Shown: positions 11,024-20,596, counted from the stretch's first letter. The stretch: 64,000 bases of DNA from Nothopassalora personata (GCA_033816765.1 CM066290.1:2914001-2978000), one strand, 5' to 3'. Numbers and translations are program-made. The notes: generated from the letters alone by a model not told the origin.

Positions 11024-12922
11024 ATGCTACCACGCACACTATCCACCTCCCTACGCCGAACAACCTCCTTGGTCCTCGGAGAAGCATGTACAGCGTGTAC
11101 ATGTCGATGCGGCGCGCCGCTAAACCGCCGCCCCGACAACGGCAGCCACAATGCTTCTCAGAAACGCTCCCTGCACGCTTCGCAGCCACGACAGGCATAC
11201 CAAACCGCGAGGAAGTCCCCGTCGACGCTGGCTCGAAACAACAGACGCCGTGCTCTCACACCTGAAGAGGCGCGCAGAAGGCACGGCGTGGATGAGAATG
11301 GCTTGATCGAAAAATACGTCGAGAAATTCGTCTTGGCCGGCGGCATCAGTGTCAGTACAGAGGCAGCAATGGGCTTCCTGCGTGCTTTCGAAGAAATCCT
11401 TGCCAAAGCGAGAGGGAGGCCGGGCGTGGAGCCCGGAGCGTTCACTGCCATCAAAGAGGAGTATGCGTTGAGCGAGAGGGATTGCTTCGAGCTGGGGAGG
11501 CTACTGATCCACGGGGTGCAGGACGAGAGGTTCACGGGCCGGAAATTGCTCATCTCACTTTCGAGAGCTGGGGATGTGGAGACGACGTTGTACATCATGG
11601 CGAACGCGGTGCAACAGCAGAAGACGAAGCCCGGGACGCTGAACAGTGTGGATGTGCAGTATCCGCGAGCGCAGTTGGCCAAGATTGCCGCGCAGGGGAC
11701 GAATTTTCGGGCTATGGTGTTGGAGGGGAAGTTGGCGCTTGCCTTGGGGGACGAGGAGCGTGCCATTGATTTGTGGACGAAAGCCATGGCTGCTGCCGTG
11801 GAAGCGGCTGAAGAGGAGGAGCGATCTGGTGGGAAAGCCAAGATGCAGCTTATGGCCGACGGTCGACGGCGGGATCAGTTTCAGCTGGACTCTCCGTGGA
11901 TTGAGCTTATGCTGCTGCACTATGAGAGGAGTAAGTTCAGGGGCAAGGAAGAGTGGTCGCAATGTCAGTGGGCGATCGAGATTGGATGTCAACAAGATGA
12001 TCCCGTTTCGCATTACTATGCGTCCACTTTCACGAAACGGGTGGACGGCGACGGCAACCACATGCCCGAGAGCGCCTGGCTCTACCACATCACAAAAGCC
12101 GCCACAAGCGGCCACCAAAAAGCCATGCACGAGCTCGGCGAATTCTACGCCCAAAGCGGCTGGAAATACATCAACGACGAGCCTCCCGACCACCTCAAAC
12201 CCACCCCCTTCGACTCCCACCCCCCTCACCCTTTCTCAAAATCGTGGGCCGATATCCTCAAATCCTGGTTCGGCATCCACAACCCCAAAATCACAAAGCC
12301 CTCCGACCACATCTTTCAATCCGCCGCCTTCCCCAACACCGCCCGCGACCGCTGGGAACTCGCCATTCAATGGCTAGAAGAAGCATGCAAGTACACCTAT
12401 GCCCCCTCCTTCCTCCTCAAAGCACAGCTATACATGCAGAAAACTCTCTGGTCCGGCGCCGACGCACCACCATACGCTCTCACCCTCAGGCCTGAACGCT
12501 ACGACTACAACACTGGCGAGCAATACCAGCTCAACGGGCCCGCATCTCACGCTGCTCCCGCAGGCGGTCCACGGAACCCGTACTACAGCCCCGAGACCGC
12601 GAAGGACTGGCTCCGACAAGTCTTTTACGCGCATCAAGCGCATGGATATGCTGCGGCCGCGCAGGCGCAGTATGCGTCCAGGCGGAGGAGGGGTCTGACG
12701 GGCGCGGCGATGGATGAGGATGATATTGTTAGTGAGTATGCGATGACGAAGTTGCCGTTTCAAATTCGGAAGTGGTTTCGGTTTCCCGAGGTGAGGGAAA
12801 TGTATGAAGGGGAGATGGAGAGTCTGCTTGCCGAGGCGAAGAGCATTTGTGATGAGCAGGGGTGGGATCTTGTGGATGATGTAGGTGGGCTTGTGTACAA
12901 GGCGGTGGTGAAGAAAGGGTGA
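10928..12922 (+). CDS. probable mitochondrial protein with Sel1/TPR-like helical repeats
   Basis: One exon encodes up to 664 residues. The ATG at 11024 gives MLPRTLSTSLRRTTSLVL, a classic mitochondrial presequence lacking acidic residues, so I prefer that start (632 residues); the upstream ATG at 10928 sits very close to a TATA-like stretch. The body is helical, with Sel1-like repeat patterns such as HITKAATSGHQKAMHELGEF at about residue 390 and LAIQWLEEACKYTYAPSFLL near residue 480. Sel1 repeats usually scaffold protein complexes. A conserved fungal mitochondrial protein is likely, but its specific function is not recognisable. Base composition shifts to very C-rich in the second half without any break in the frame. 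Confidence 0.72.
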   Translation: MASSYSRIDSTSESISKLDFITQLFTLDALQKMLPRTLSTSLRRTTSLVLGEACTACTCRCGAPLNRRPDNGSHNASQKRSLHASQPRQAYQTARKSPSTLARNNRRRALTPEEARRRHGVDENGLIEKYVEKFVLAGGISVSTEAAMGFLRAFEEILAKARGRPGVEPGAFTAIKEEYALSERDCFELGRLLIHGVQDERFTGRKLLISLSRAGDVETTLYIMANAVQQQKTKPGTLNSVDVQYPRAQLAKIAAQGTNFRAMVLEGKLALALGDEERAIDLWTKAMAAAVEAAEEEERSGGKAKMQLMADGRRRDQFQLDSPWIELMLLHYERSKFRGKEEWSQCQWAIEIGCQQDDPVSHYYASTFTKRVDGDGNHMPESAWLYHITKAATSGHQKAMHELGEFYAQSGWKYINDEPPDHLKPTPFDSHPPHPFSKSWADILKSWFGIHNPKITKPSDHIFQSAAFPNTARDRWELAIQWLEEACKYTYAPSFLLKAQLYMQKTLWSGADAPPYALTLRPERYDYNTGEQYQLNGPASHAAPAGGPRNPYYSPETAKDWLRQVFYAHQAHGYAAAAQAQYASRRRRGLTGAAMDEDDIVSEYAMTKLPFQIRKWFRFPEVREMYEGEMESLLAEAKSICDEQGWDLVDDVGGLVYKAVVKKG

Positions 12923-13741
12923 TGACAGAGGCTTAGACAATCCTCTTTGAGAAACTTCAGGCTACGCAGAAGTGAGTCGCAAAGGCGGTAGTGATGCTCT
13001 TCCAGTTCCAGAGGTGTCGATTCTTCGTCTTGGCGGTGGAGATGGCGCTTTGATGGCGGTGGCGTTCTCGATCGTCGTCCGCGGAACATGAATCCGTAGT
13101 CATGGCCGCGATCCAGGTCTTGATTGTTGATAGTATCAGAGAACTTGTCTGATACGTCTTGCAGCGTTTCGAGGTGCTGCTCGTCCTCGGGGGTTTCAGC
13201 GCTGCCCAAGCAGAAGGATATCAGCCATACGCGAACACCACGTGGTAGTGTCTTCGCAAGAGGTGCTAAGAAAGGAAACAGGCGCAAGGTTGTCCCAAAC
13301 TGGCAATGCTGAGGGGGAGGTGTAAGTTTCAATTGGAGTAGAGTAGTATGATCTCGATAAGTTGACGATCTATTTTGGTGAAAGGGCATCTACAGAACGT
13401 CTGTCTTTCCATAGTTGCTTCTCGTTTTCCCATGGCCAATTACCATCATTGACCAGCTCATCGCGCTTTTGGCGACATGCACCCGCTGTGCGGCCGAGCG
13501 CCTCGCCGATGTCACGGTAAGGTCGAGGCTTTTCGAGAGATGGACCGCGCATGTTGGTCAAGATTTCACCGTAGTCTTCGGTCCAAGGCATAAGTCCAGC
13601 GGTCTGAGCAGCGCCACTCTGCTTTGTTCGCTTGTTCTTCTTGTTCAACTTCTGGGCTTGGTTCTTTGCACGGGGCACGTCAGTCTTGCCTGGACCTGCG
13701 ATAGTGGCGGCGGACATTGGCAACGGCGGCATTGGCGGCAT
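12760..13741 (-). CDS. putative Myb/SANT-like DNA-binding protein, 3' structure uncertain
   Basis: The first exon (about 13,396-13,741 on the minus strand) begins with a basic, low-complexity stretch and then PWTEDYGEILTNMRG followed by a motif with GRTAGACRQKRDELV. The spacing of aromatic residues and the 'DIGEALGRTAGACRQKR' helix resemble a Myb/SANT or MADF-like domain. A GTAGAT donor just after KDRRS can join in phase to an acceptor near 13,300, leading into a second exon with an acidic helix (AETPEDEQHLETLQDV). The open frame of that exon continues to 12,760, inside the 3' end of the convergent gene, so the real stop may come earlier through another intron. The start lies only about 30 bp downstream of the YAF9 stop codon. 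Confidence 0.42.
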
Positions 13742-13771
13742 CGGCCATGGCAGCGTTGGCAGCGTCAGTCC

Positions 13772-14578
13772 CTAAGTAGACGGCTGAGGAGCAAGCCCAG
13801 CCCTTATCTGCTCCAGCCTCTTTTGCTCGGCTGCAACCATCTCGTCCAGCTGCTTTTGGGCTTCCTTGAGACCCGCGACGATCTGGTTCTCAAATTGCTT
13901 CGACCAAGCGCCTCCCTTGCTTGCCTCGCCTTCAGAGCCGGCCGGTGGCTTCTCGGGCAGTTCCGCGGACGGCTCAACGTCTCCCTCGAAGACATATTCG
14001 GGCTTCTTGCCCTTTCCCCGACCCTTCTTGACCTTCAGCCAGCCAAAGTTTTCCTCTTCGTCGACCATGAGATTGAAGAACTCGACCGTCGGATCTGGGA
14101 AAGTGACGATCTCGAGCCTCTCAGCGACGATGAGGTTGTCCCTTTCTTGCTTGGCCTTCTGCTCTTCGGAGCCATGAGGACCGAGAACGAGGTAGTGTTC
14201 GCGGTAAGTAGCCTTCTCGCCAGCCTCGGGTGCGAAGTATAGCCTGATCTCGACGGCGAATTCTCCGTAGCCCGTCTCCTTCACCTCGAAGCCCTTGCCG
14301 TTCTTGAGATCCTCGACGTCCAGGCTTGAAGCTTCGACGATGCGGCTTGCGTTGGTGTAGGTATGGTGAAGCTTGAACTGTACCTTCTTGAGCCATGTGC
14401 GGATGTCTGGACCATTCCTCACTGGGCGCACGTAGACAGTCCAACCCTTGGTGTGCTCTTCCGGGCGCTTTGGGTCCGGAGGATGGTCCGGGTGAGGCAG
14501 CACGTGTGCGATGTTGCCGATGATGAACTTGCGCTCGATATGGTAGCCCTTGACGCGCTTGGATGATGCGGCTGGCAT
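13772..14578 (-). CDS. YAF9: YEATS-domain protein Yaf9 (NuA4 / SWR1 complex subunit)
   Basis: Yaf9 reads acylated histone tails and is shared by the NuA4 histone acetyltransferase and the SWR1 H2A.Z-loading complex in the nucleus. The intronless 268-residue frame begins MPAASSKRVKGYHIERKFII and carries the YEATS domain at about residues 10-150. Landmarks are GWTVYVRPVRNGPDIRTWLK, HHTYTNASRIVEA and the GYGEFAVEIRLYF strand. The C-terminus has a basic/acidic linker and then a coiled coil (KEAQKQLDEMVAAEQKRLEQ) as in fungal Yaf9. Length and domain order match the family. The frame on the opposite strand across this gene is a shadow. Confidence 0.95.
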   Translation of the reverse strand: MPAASSKRVKGYHIERKFIIGNIAHVLPHPDHPPDPKRPEEHTKGWTVYVRPVRNGPDIRTWLKKVQFKLHHTYTNASRIVEASSLDVEDLKNGKGFEVKETGYGEFAVEIRLYFAPEAGEKATYREHYLVLGPHGSEEQKAKQERDNLIVAERLEIVTFPDPTVEFFNLMVDEEENFGWLKVKKGRGKGKKPEYVFEGDVEPSAELPEKPPAGSEGEASKGGAWSKQFENQIVAGLKEAQKQLDEMVAAEQKRLEQIRAGLAPQPST

Positions 14579-15190
14579 CTTGCAGTATCAGTGTGACGCT
14601 GTTGGTCGTCTCTAGAGGATGTTGAGTGCGGGATGAGAGGTATGTCGCGATTCGTGCTCAGCCGGAGTCGTATTGCATGTATCTGCTGAATGTTGGCAAA
14701 GGCGGGTAGAATGGATTCATCGTGCCAAGGCGGATATCATTGTGGGAGAGGCAATTGTTGGTCAGCGCATATTGGAATCAACGCGGTAGGTTGGCGTGTT
14801 GTTGACCGTCACGTACGAACGAATTTGCAGGTGATGAAGCTGCAATGGTTTAGTCCTATGAGTATAATCAAAGCCAACTGTTGTCCAGGCGACCCAGATA
14901 AAGACTTGATGAGCGCTAGCTAAGTTTTAGTGAAAGTGTGGTGTCAGGATATAGCTGCAGGGTTAGGACTAAGCGGAATCTTCCGATGCCGCAGGTGCAG
15001 CCGATTGAGGAGTAACACCAACCAACAACATTTGTACATGTTGGAATTATGGCCTTGCTAATTCATATGCACTCACTGAAATTCGTCAACGTCGGTGCAA
15101 GATTGACCACCTACGATACTGTACTAGGTCACGTAATGCTCCGGCCGTGGCTCAGCCGCACTAACAGTGCCGCCGTGAGGCATCGATACT
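14579..15190. other. intergenic region without a supported gene
   Basis: The stretch contains the YAF9 promoter on one side and the 3' end of the lipase gene on the other. Only short frames occur. I see no repeat or RNA gene. Confidence 0.5.
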
Positions 15191-16230
15191 TCAGAGCTTC
15201 ACTATTCCTAAAGACCCAAGTATATCACTTCCCGTGCTTCCAACCTGTTTAATCGACGGGTCCTTCAGCACGCGACCCACTCCCTCAACAACTGTATCCA
15301 CCGGCACCGGCCCCGAAGTACACCTCTGTGGGCAGTACGCCCGCCCATACAATAGCGTATTCACTAACAGCGCCCAAATATTCGGATCATACGACTCCGC
15401 AATATGGCCTGACACATCCTCAGGACAGCATTCCTGAATGAACGTGTTCGTAACTCCAGGCTCGTGGACGAAAGCCGTATCCGGCGGCGTAATGACCTCG
15501 TCGTGCGTGGAGGTCACAATAGTGTACCGTATCCCACGCTGAGCGATCGGACCAGACGTCAACGCAACCACAGCTGGCCCATCAGGCCCCAGATCATTAC
15601 AAGCTCCACACCCGACTGTCGTCAGTACGCCTCCTATCAACTTCCTAGAAGGCTGTCCACCCACATACGCGAGGTTGTAAATCCCACTCAAGGTCGTACC
15701 ATGCGTGGGCGGTGCGATGGCGAAGACATTCTTGATCAGATCTCTCACCTCCGGGTAGAGCTTCGGAACATAGAGAGTCTGCAATGCGCCTTCGGAGTGT
15801 CCTACCAGATCGACTCTTCGTGCTCCAGTACGACTTGCCACTTCCTCGATGAAGGTTGCGAGATCGGCTGAGGAATCGCTGATGGAGCGGAGACCGCCGG
15901 CGAGGATCTGGTCGGTGTAGCCGCCGTAGGTGGTGGAGAAGGTGCAGAAGCCGAGGTGTTTGAGATATTCATCGAGGTGATTGAGGTCTTCGTAGTAGGT
16001 TGCTAGGACGCCGTGGACGAGGATAATCTGGGGTTTGTTACTTGCCTGATTGTCGTGAATGAGGGAGAACATTTACTGGGCTGGGGTAGATGCTGCTTCG
16101 ACAGGAGAAGTCGTTCATGGGGTTGTAGTGCTGCTTGTCTCGCGTGGTGGAGATATCGATGGGGTTCTGCAATGATACTTTCTACAATGCACAGGAGCGG
16201 GAGCGTGAGCTTCCGCCAGGTCGAAGCCAT
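15191..16230 (-). CDS. secreted lipase-like alpha/beta-hydrolase with an apparent frameshift near its N-terminus
   Basis: The main exon (15191-16027) encodes an alpha/beta hydrolase of the class-2 lipase type. It has the oxyanion-loop segment IILVHGVLATYYEDL, the nucleophile elbow GHSEG, an aspartate in STHDEV and a late histidine in DVSGHIAESYDP; many cysteines suggest secretion. A 49-bp GTAAAT...CAG intron (16028-16076) joins it in phase to NDFSCRSSIYPSP, the normal family N-terminus. Reading further upstream, the frame with a plausible signal peptide (MASTWRKLTLPLLCIVESII, from 16230) is one base out of register. The break falls at a run of four C (minus strand) at 16161-16164. Either the locus carries a +1 frameshift, the assembly has an extra base, or translation starts elsewhere, for example at 16118. 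Confidence 0.68.
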
Positions 16231-16747
16231 AACTCATCGACAGCATTCTCTAGAAGGCTCGTAACATCGGCCGTACTTTGTGTCCTCATGCTCGCACTCT
16301 ATTTTCCCAATTATAATCGCTCATCAGCACTTCTGACGGAAGCTCTATTCTTTCTAGAGTTATGTATAATCAACCATACTGGGGCTCTCAATCTCGATGG
16401 AGAGTCTCTGAAATGAGCTTGCAAGCAACGCTCGCTTCGCATAGAACCATGGCCATCAAATCGGCTTTCGTCTGTGTCCATCTTATAGTACTGGCAATCG
16501 AATCACGAGATGCCAGGCAAACCGACTGGGCCTGCCTTCACAGGATATGCTAGTTAGATCGACTGGGTTCATGGCACTCGCACATCCCCGGGCTTCAGGA
16601 GTTCTGCACTTACACATTTACCAAGACTAGTTCGTGCAAGGGCGATAATTCTTCATGTAGCGCAGGGGTAACATGGCCGGAAATTAAGAGGTCCAGTCGC
16701 TTTTGGGGAATGATTGTCCAGAGCTTGTGAAGGACCGAGCTTTATTA
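16231..16747. other. intergenic region between the lipase gene and the transposon
   Basis: No gene is visible. Base composition is normal and lacks the TA-rich signature that begins after 16,755. Confidence 0.5.
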
Positions 16748-16754
16748 GGGGAAC
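16748..16754 (+). repeat. left target-site duplication GGGGAAC
   Basis: This 7-mer immediately precedes the left inverted repeat and is repeated exactly after the right one. The boundary is uncertain by one base because the last C could belong to the inverted repeat. Confidence 0.75.
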
Positions 16755-16934
16755 TTACCTCAGTAAACTCAGACTCGCCGCAGGAATTGGCTTTGGCTTC
16801 GCCTAGCGCACGCGCTAGGCTCGCTTAAGCTCGCTTCAGCTCCGTTAAGCACGGTTCTGCACCGTTCAGCCAATTAGAGGGCCAGGAGCGCTAATTCGCG
16901 CAGCGAGTCTAAGACTAAATGGGGCTGTTTTAGT
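16755..16934 (+). repeat. left terminal inverted repeat of the helicase element
   Basis: The match to the right end includes TTACCTCAG, a CACGGTT...GCACCGTTCAGCCAAT block and a GTCTAAGA...GGGCT...GTTTT block, in the same order and spacing with substitutions and small indels. The middle part (about 16,820-16,862) consists of 10-bp units of the form nnAGCnCSGTT. It also holds a small palindrome, CCTAGCGCACGCGCTAGG, at 16801-16818. Confidence 0.8.
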
Positions 16935-17103
16935 ATATACAAATTCAGCCCTGTATATAAATAAGCACTATTACATTCGAAGGCATATATCTCCATTACT
17001 ACGTTACTCTATCGCCTTAATAACTACTATATTCGATAGCGTACGCTCGGCGCTTTTAATTGAATTAACAATAGCGTCGTCTACTTATTATAATTACCTA
17101 CAA

Positions 17104-17748
17104 TTGCCGTCCGCGCGACACGAGTCCTTACTATACGCCTTCGAAGATGTAGAGTTAGAAGAATCGTTAGACGAGTACTCCGATGCCGACAATAACGCCC
17201 CTAATAGCGACGAAGAGGAGGACTACATTAGATTCCCTCCGGTTATGCTACGAAGTCTACATGCGCCGCGCACTACGGAGCCTACGCGGGTATAGTAACC
17301 TAGAGTAAGGAGGAGGTATACACGACGGTAGGACGACGACATACCTACGTAGGAGAAGCTACAATCTATCGTTAATCTCCTACGAAGCTATAATTGGAGT
17401 CTATATAAGTTCCTATAGGCCTAGGTCAGAATAGCAGCCGGCACATCGAGCTATAGCGTAGTACTTAAGTCGAAGAACTATACTACGATCCCGGCGCGTC
17501 GGACTACATTACGTCGCTCTATTAAACACTAGTCGCTTAACGCCGTGTTGTACGGACGAGGTTCTCGATATAACTTATCGTTATATAGCGTAACGATGTC
17601 CTACCGGAGCCTATTAGACATGAATGCATTAGGCGGCATAGGGAACATAGTATTAGGACGTAGCTCGGTAGCGTGCCTACAAGCCTATTTATCGAGTGCT
17701 GCTAATACGATAGTAGAACGAGAACCTTTCCGTGGAGTAGAGCTATAG
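17104..17748 (+). pseudogene. degenerate plus-strand frame of unknown family inside the transposon
   Basis: A plus-strand frame begins with an acidic segment (VELEESLDEYSDADNNAPNS), is interrupted by several TAG/TAA codons, and continues with NWSLYKFL, SSYSVVLKSKNYTTIPARRT and NAVLYGRGSRYNLSLYSVTM before a stop at 17,746. The stops fall where W or Q codons mutated by RIP would give them. Its 3' end meets or slightly overlaps the C-terminal end of the helicase relic on the other strand, so the two genes were probably convergent. I do not recognise the family; it may be the second protein of the element. Confidence 0.5.
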
Positions 17749-19597
17749 GAATAACTAGTATAGGTAGTAATTAGAATGTCGATAATAGGAATGCATCCGG
17801 CGTGTACGCATTGCAGTATAGGCTTAGTAGTAACACGATACGCCTTTCCTCGCCCGGTAGTAGGCGTCCTTCTCCAAGAAAGTAGAGGAACCTACTGCGA
17901 TAGTAACTACTATTAATAATGTCTCGCTAAACTAGAGGCAATAGCCTACGATTATGCCTCTTATCTACTATCTACTTTAGCTTGTTGTCCGGATTGAATA
18001 GCTCTACTTTAGACTCGGTACTAGCCTCGGAACTAGCCTCGGACCCTTCGCTTAAATTACCCTAGTCCGGTTGGATTATAGCGGGTGCACCTATACGAGC
18101 TTTCTTACGATGCGAAGGTAATTGATTTTTCTATACGGTCTTACGAGCTCTCTTTTATGTAGCCGTCTTAGCCTTAGGGTCATTAGCATCTATTATACCC
18201 GCTAGATCGATACTATTGTAGTTAAAAGCCTAATACGGTAGATATATTATACTAATGCTCGTCCGGCCCTCGCTACGACCACTACGGCCGAGTCTCTACT
18301 AAATGTCGCCGACATCTATGCCGATAGGGAACTTCTAACACATAACGATCTCGACATCCGGAATGTTAACGCCTATGCCTAATGAAGTAGTAGCAACGAT
18401 AACCCTAATCCGAGAGTTCTCCTTTTTAAACTCGTTATATCGGAAGTTCTTGTCCTATTCGGTAGTAACTAACGTAAAGGTCTACACGACATCGGCTACA
18501 CAGTAACCGACACCTACGCGCTTACGATAATATCGATCTTACGGCAGCGTATCCGCGGTTAGTCGGATTAAGGCTTCGGTAATAAAGGTCGTAGTAGTAG
18601 CGATGGTGCTAATACTATCGATGAAAACGATAGCCTTGCGGATTCGATTAGGTGTCGCTTTACCGTCTATTATAGTATACTCTAATAAGAACCTAAGTTA
18701 ATGCTACTAGTTAAGTTCACCCTTTAGAATCTGTCGTAAGTAGATAGCTATATCTACACGATTAATGGACGTTCGAATCACCTCGGTCTAGAATAGTAAT
18801 GGACTAAGACACCGAAATCTAGCGTTCTAGAGAACATCCTCTTCCGTAGCCTTATCGAGTGTAGTAGAATAGGTAAACTAACACACCTCTCGCGGTAGCT
18901 AGTCTCGTAGCTAGCCTAGTATCGCGAAGGCCGGTCTAAAATCCTTCTACTACCGAATAGTGTAGCATTTATTAATTGCGACGAGTCTAATGCGCGAGGC
19001 AAATCTCAAGTCCTTTAGTAACTTCCGAAAAGATACGGACGAGGCTTACTTAGGTCTAAGTAGTATATAAGTGTATTAGCTATCGGCTATCTTCTATAAC
19101 ATTATTCGGTCCTCCGACTTAGTATCCTCTACTATTAAGATAGGACGCATACTACTACTAAGCTAACGAATATTACGTAACTGCTTATCTCTAAGCTTAA
19201 CTAACGGTACGATTTGAATAGTGATGCGATCTGTAAGAATACTATACGTATAAAATATTATGCTCTTACTAAACCCGGTCTGTGTAATTAACAGGGTATC
19301 TCCGCTACTAAAAATTAGATGCCGTAGCACGCGGACCTACTAGTAGTATAGCTCGAATCTATATAAGTTGTATAGACACTAATGAATAACACGCTACTAG
19401 ATGTTTACATAGCGCACGTCTCGAGCTTTATCTATAGCCTCCTTTAGACGCTCTTGGGGATAACGATGTCGAATGGCATCGAGACGAGAGGCTAAGGATG
19501 TCGTCGTATCTAGCGTATACGGCTTTAGACGTTTCGCCTTTACCCGCTTGCCTCTTCTATCGGCTTTTCTAGACGACGTATTTGCTACTAAAGGCAT
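17690..19597 (-). pseudogene. RecQ-like (telomere-linked-helicase type) DNA helicase relic, RIP-mutated
   Basis: The minus-strand frame starts with an intact ATG at 19597 and a basic N-terminus, then is broken by many TAG/TAA codons. Superfamily-2 helicase motifs stay legible: a Walker A remnant TQTGFSKS (about 19,270), a motif II remnant VAINKCYTI in place of a DECH-type box (about 18,965), FIDSISTIATTT (motif IV region, about 18,610), VATTSLGIGVNIPDV (motif V, about 18,400) and RLGRSGRSEGR (motif VI, about 18,290). Every altered motif residue and nearly every stop can be explained by C-to-T or G-to-A change (G to S, D to N, E to K, H to Y, W or Q to stop). The C-terminal remnant ends near a CNAYTPDAF stretch at about 17,800. 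The product cannot be functional. Confidence 0.85.
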
Positions 19598-19599
19598 GT

Positions 19600-19825
19600 T
19601 CGAAGCGTGCTAAAGCGTACTAAAGCGTATAGATCGGTACTGGCCCGTGAAAAGGGTGTCGTTAAGAAGCGAGCGTAGAGATCCGTTAAGCTACTAAGAC
19701 TACTACGCGCACCGCCTACTACTATAGATAACGCGGTATACGGCACCTAGCGCTGCCCTCTTATTAGCTAAACCGTGCGAAACGGTGCTAACCCGTTAAG
19801 ACCCGTGTAAATGGGGGTAAATAGA
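19600..19825. promoter_or_regulatory. 10-bp repeat arrays upstream of the transposon helicase start
   Basis: Just upstream of the helicase ATG (minus strand) the plus strand reads GAAGCGTGCT, AAAGCGTACT, AAAGCGTATA, GATCGGTACT (about 19,607-19,646), and again AACCGTGCGA, AACGGTGCTA, ACCCGTTAAG, ACCCGTGTAA (about 19,785-19,824). The same motif recurs in both terminal inverted repeats. Repetition at helical pitch suggests binding sites for an element-encoded or host protein. This is inference. Confidence 0.5.
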
Positions 19826-20340
19826 GTGTTTAAAACACTACGTAAACTACGCTCTTATTACGTACTAATGTTCTACTATAGCGACACAACTACACTAGCA
19901 CGACTACGAAGCGTACGATTAACTAGGAAGGTGTACGTATAGCATACGGCACGATAGACAATTGCGCGCTATGCAATAGACTTAATAGTTATATATCTAC
20001 CTAGCTTCGCGTCTTAGCGCGCCTACCGAACACAATGCACTGCCTTTAATATTAACAACTCTTGCTTATTTAGCCTAAGGAATCGAATGGGGGTGGTAGT
20101 GTACTCGTGAGAGGCGTTAGTAGCTCGCTAGCTAATATTGGTTTAAACTGCATAAAGTCGGTTTTGTATTCGAGGATATACTTCGTACATAACGCGCTAT
20201 CGGATCGTTACGTTCTCGACGCCGTCGTAATCTCTGCTATCGGCGCTATTATTTGAATCTGCAGGAGCTCGGCCGGGCGTAGTAATCGGTTACTATCGCG
20301 TACTGAAATATAGTGGTGGTGCTGCACAGCTTTAAGCTGC

Positions 20341-20497
20341 ACCAAAACAAGCCCTATTCGATCTTAGACGCTTCGCCAAGGCTCGCTGCTGCGGAATCAC
20401 CCGATTGGCTGAACGGTGCTGAACCGTGCTGACCCGTGATGATCGGAGCTAAACGGTGCCGAGCCGAGAAAGAAGCGACTGAGCTTGCTGAGGTAAA
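20341..20497 (-). repeat. right terminal inverted repeat of the helicase element
   Basis: Read inward on the minus strand it carries the same blocks as the left end. On the plus strand 20,410-20,460 shows successive 10-bp units GAACGGTGCT, GAACCGTGCT, GACCCGTGAT, GATCGGAGCT and AAACGGTGCC. Confidence 0.8.
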
Positions 20498-20504
20498 GGG
20501 GAAC
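20498..20504 (+). repeat. right target-site duplication GGGGAAC
   Basis: Exact copy of the 7-mer at the left flank, directly after the right inverted repeat. Confidence 0.75.
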
Positions 20505-20596
20505 CGCACCTCTTCAGCAGAGCCATGTGACTCGTGTCGATCAACCTGCCACACTCCACACTCCACTCACCGCACACCTCTTCCACTCCTGCTGCG

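Larger units (their letters stand above)
16755..20497. mobile_element. RIP-damaged DNA transposon with long imperfect terminal inverted repeats and a helicase gene
   Basis: The element is 3,743 bp. Its left end reads TTACCTCAGTAAACTCAG and its right end, read inward on the other strand, TTTACCTCAGCAAGCTCAG. The similarity continues imperfectly for about 160-180 bp on each side. It is flanked by the direct repeat GGGGAAC at 16748-16754 and 20498-20504, which I read as a target-site duplication. The interior is extremely rich in TpA and poor in CpA/TpG, the signature of repeat-induced point mutation. Decoded content is a RecQ-like helicase relic on the minus strand and a shorter degenerate frame on the plus strand. 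I recognise no transposase or integrase. Subterminal and internal arrays of a 10-bp motif are present. The family name is unknown to me. Confidence 0.85.

Noticed and set aside
11158..12377. three frames of 220-245 residues on both strands
   Set aside because: All overlap the 664-residue mitochondrial Sel1-like frame, which has a targeting peptide and repeat structure; the others are low-complexity.
13415..14242. 275-residue open frame on the plus strand
   Set aside because: Antisense to YAF9 and the Myb-like exon; codon-phase shadow with no protein features of its own.
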